DNA of 64,000 nt. It comes from Streptomyces sp. NBC_00285 (GTDB lineage Bacteria; Actinomycetota; Actinomycetes; Streptomycetales; Streptomycetaceae). The notes under the pieces were generated by a model. That model was not told where the DNA came from. It searched no databases and worked only from the letters and a program-made list of their open reading frames with translations. A program made the position numbers and the translations under genes. This document shows, one piece after another, positions 62,097-64,000 of the stretch. The first letter of the stretch is position 1; each line of letters begins with the position of its first letter. The DNA is taken from contig NZ_CP108055.1 of the NCBI RefSeq assembly GCF_036174265.1, positions 6,386,001-6,450,000 of the forward strand, given 5' to 3'.

Positions 62097-63827
62097 CTAC
62101 ATGGTCTGCTCGATTCCCGAGTTAGCGTCCTGGATGAACTGGACGCATCGCTGAACCATCTTTTCCAACCCGCTATTGCTAGCCAGGGGGTCCGTCCACT
62201 GTTCGCACACCTTACGGGCGATCTTGTTCTTGTCTGGAGCCATAGAATTCCCATTGTTGTTGACAAGCGGCAGAGGATTCTCCCATTTCTCTCCCGTCCA
62301 ACTCGGCGGCTTTGCTCGCGGATGCACCTCGGCGACTGCGGCACGTAGTATCTCGTGGGGTACATAATTTTCGATGGTGTACCCGTCCGTGATCCATGCA
62401 AATCCCTTAACTCCGACCCCATCGAACTCCTCGCGAACCCGCTTCTTTGTGTCGTTGATCGGCATTCGCGCATAGGTTTTGTCGCTATCGATCACGATGG
62501 CTAGATAGCGATTTAGACGTCGGAGGCGAATGAAGTCCGTGACTTCCTCGTCTCTGGAAGTTAGGTGTTTTAGTAGACCACCGCCATAGAACATGATTGA
62601 ATAATGGATCCCCTCGATCAGGTCGTTTTTGATCTGCGCGATCCAGTGATTCAGATAGATTCGGTCCGAGGGGCCCTCCACCCAAATGATGGCGTTCGTT
62701 TGGAGTAGGTCAGAAGGTCGGTATCCAAGATCTGAGCACACATTCGACAAATCGTCAGGGTTCTGCGCCGGGGTGAGTTTAGTGTTCTCGCCGTCGTGCC
62801 AAACGTGAATCACTGATGCTCGCTTATAGTCGAGCAGATGAGCAGAATGTGTGGCGATCACGTATTGATTATTCGTTTCGTCGGCCAGATACCTGATGAA
62901 TTTACGCTGCAGGATCGGATGTAGGTGGACCTCGGGTTCCTCAATACAGACAACAGTGCGTTCTAGCACTGTTGCCGCCACGGCCAGAATCACCACCTGG
63001 TGGATTCCTGTACCAAGGTGTCCCAAGGGCAGCATTTTTCCGCCTTGATGGACATTCAGCGTTTCGGCTCCGTGTTGAACCTCAAGGCGGGCGGACGGAT
63101 CGTCAAGAACACTTTGCAGAAATCGATTGATGGCCGCGAATCTTGCTGAATCCCGTTGGTAGGTTTCGGCGCTTGGATTCTGGAGTCTCTGCAGCTTTTC
63201 CAGAAGCCCGGCGCCTTCGTGGGAGCCTTCGATGCTCATCCCGCCACTGATGGGTTGAATCTGACGAAAAGACTCAATTGTGGCGATAGGAATGTTGGTA
63301 GGCCTGAACTGGAGGATTTTTCCGAACACTCTCAATGCATTTTTGCGGCCAGCGGCAAGGCTTGACTGTTCGTTGTAGTCCGTTCCCATTTGTTGTGCAA
63401 GAATGGAAAGATTTCCGTGCTCGTTTACAATATCATCGAATTGATCTTCGACTAGTTGGCCATTCTGTTCGAGTCGCAGCCATACGAACCCGTCTTTGAA
63501 TTTTTGAATACTTGCATGAGTGGCTACGTCGCGAAACCTCGATTCCACTGTCGGAAATTTATCCTTGACGATCGCCATTGCTTCATCGAGCGGAATGGCG
63601 ATTGAGTACTGGCAATGGGTGGAGGGGGCCGCCTGGGGGCGGTCCAAGGAGATTAGCTCCACCTTCCCCAAGGCTGCCATTTTCAAGAATCGAAGAAAGT
63701 TCGACTTGCCTGAATTGTTTTGTCCTGCAAGTAGGGTGACGGGCCCCATGTTGCCACTGTATTGCATCTCTGCACCAAAACTGCGATACCCGGATATTGC
63801 CAATCCGGGAAAGATGAGATCAGCCAT
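62097..63827 (-). CDS. OLD-family ATP-dependent endonuclease (AAA + TOPRIM)
   Basis: 576 residues. N-terminal ABC-type ATPase: LAISGYRSFGAEMQYSG, Walker A at 35-42 (GQNNSGKS), signature-like LPLGHLGTGIHQVV, Walker B VVCIEEPEVHLHP and VIATHSAHLLD. C-terminal TOPRIM nuclease: IIWVEGPSDRIYLNHW (glutamate) and YLAIVIDSDKTYARM (DxD). Length and order match GajA/OLD class proteins that cut DNA in anti-phage systems. The gene is visibly AT-richer than its neighbours. No GajB-like helicase is visible downstream; a partner could lie upstream beyond 64000. Confidence 0.92.
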   Translation of the reverse strand: MADLIFPGLAISGYRSFGAEMQYSGNMGPVTLLAGQNNSGKSNFLRFLKMAALGKVELISLDRPQAAPSTHCQYSIAIPLDEAMAIVKDKFPTVESRFRDVATHASIQKFKDGFVWLRLEQNGQLVEDQFDDIVNEHGNLSILAQQMGTDYNEQSSLAAGRKNALRVFGKILQFRPTNIPIATIESFRQIQPISGGMSIEGSHEGAGLLEKLQRLQNPSAETYQRDSARFAAINRFLQSVLDDPSARLEVQHGAETLNVHQGGKMLPLGHLGTGIHQVVILAVAATVLERTVVCIEEPEVHLHPILQRKFIRYLADETNNQYVIATHSAHLLDYKRASVIHVWHDGENTKLTPAQNPDDLSNVCSDLGYRPSDLLQTNAIIWVEGPSDRIYLNHWIAQIKNDLIEGIHYSIMFYGGGLLKHLTSRDEEVTDFIRLRRLNRYLAIVIDSDKTYARMPINDTKKRVREEFDGVGVKGFAWITDGYTIENYVPHEILRAAVAEVHPRAKPPSWTGEKWENPLPLVNNNGNSMAPDKNKIARKVCEQWTDPLASNSGLEKMVQRCVQFIQDANSGIEQTM

Positions 63828-63937
63828 TTCCGGGGCCTACCGTTCTTCAGTGCGGATACATTTGTGCAGGACCTCGATGATAGCTAGTACCTCAAGCGAC
63901 GGCATTCGGATTCAGAAAGCTGCTGCGGAGGTGAGGA

Positions 63938-64000
63938 GTGAGGGCTTTCCTCAAGATACGGAAGCCCACCCCCGTGTGGAGCAGCCTCACCGGTGCGCGG
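63938..64000 (+). CDS. Possible start of a further gene (cut by window)
   Basis: GTG 63938 follows a GGAGG about 6-9 bases upstream, and the 21 codons to the window end are open (starting VRAFLKIRKPTPVW). Too short to judge; it may be chance. If real it is divergent from the OLD nuclease gene. Confidence 0.25.
   Translation, partial: MRAFLKIRKPTPVWSSLTGAR

Larger units (their letters stand above)
33850..64000. mobile_element. Integrative conjugative element in tRNA-Tyr (right end not in window)
   Basis: It starts at the tRNA 3' end. It includes int/xis, primase-polymerase, DUF3631 ATPase, methyltransferases, SSB, a VirB/FtsK-type transfer operon, Spd-like protein, XRE/Nudix/GntR regulators, and distal cargo (Ku, STAND-TPR, OLD nuclease). 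I found no second copy of the tRNA 3' end (T-arm plus acceptor) up to 64000, so the boundary probably lies beyond. Alternatively the element ends earlier with a degenerate attR, for example after the regulatory block near 56 kb. Assignment of 56.3-64 kb to the element is therefore less sure than that of 34-56 kb. Confidence 0.8.

Overview
The sequence looks like a Streptomyces chromosome. GC is high throughout, GTG and TTG starts are common, genes overlap by GTGA or TGATG, and gene order matches a conserved Streptomyces block: korB-korA, a two-component cluster, a second partial nuo operon, htpX, yajQ and tRNA-Tyr. I recall this order from S. coelicolor around SCO4594-SCO4614; that is from memory and was not searched.

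Positions 1-9.8 kb hold chromosomal housekeeping and accessory genes: a flavin reductase-like protein (cut by the window edge), a DUF6668 protein beside a long Pro/Ala-rich TPR protein, a secreted M28 aminopeptidase, a VOC protein, two HxlR regulators each divergent from a likely target (an MFS exporter and a QorB-like reductase), RarD, and small hypothetical genes. Positions 9.8-29.4 kb form a redox block: KorAB (2-oxoacid:ferredoxin oxidoreductase), one response regulator with two paralogous sensor kinases, then nuoA-B-C-H-I-J-K-L-M-N. This nuo set lacks nuoD, E, F and G. Several of its subunits carry unusual low-complexity tails, most strikingly a roughly 400-residue extension on NuoC. HtpX, a YccF protein, a frameshifted barstar-like gene, an SMI1/KNR4 protein, an APC permease, a YeaQ-like protein and YajQ follow.

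At 33.8 kb lies tRNA-Tyr(GTA), the type of gene used as attB by SLP1. Immediately after it, everything to the end of the window (at least 30 kb) reads as an integrative conjugative element. It contains int and xis, a primase-polymerase and a DUF3631 ATPase (replication), two cytosine-methyltransferase-like proteins divergent from an EVE-like/HNH nuclease, SSB, and a transfer operon. The transfer operon encodes an FtsK/TcpA/TraB-type ATPase, a VirB1-like cell-wall hydrolase, a small VirB2-like membrane protein, a VirB6-like protein, an SCO6880-family protein and a VirB4-like ATPase. Spd-like and small genes, and an XRE/Nudix/HD/GntR control region, follow. No relaxase was recognised. The right attachment site was not found, so the element probably continues past 64 kb.

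The distal cargo (56.6-63.8 kb) looks defence- or DNA-repair-related. It has a bacterial Ku, a small membrane protein paired with a 1180-residue STAND NTPase carrying 14 nearly identical TPR units, and an AT-richer OLD-family ATPase/TOPRIM nuclease. The membrane protein and the STAND protein share a short Gly/Ala motif, which suggests they work as a pair. The best candidates for something undescribed are this STAND module, the methyltransferase/HNH module, and the element's transfer system with its candidate cis repeats.
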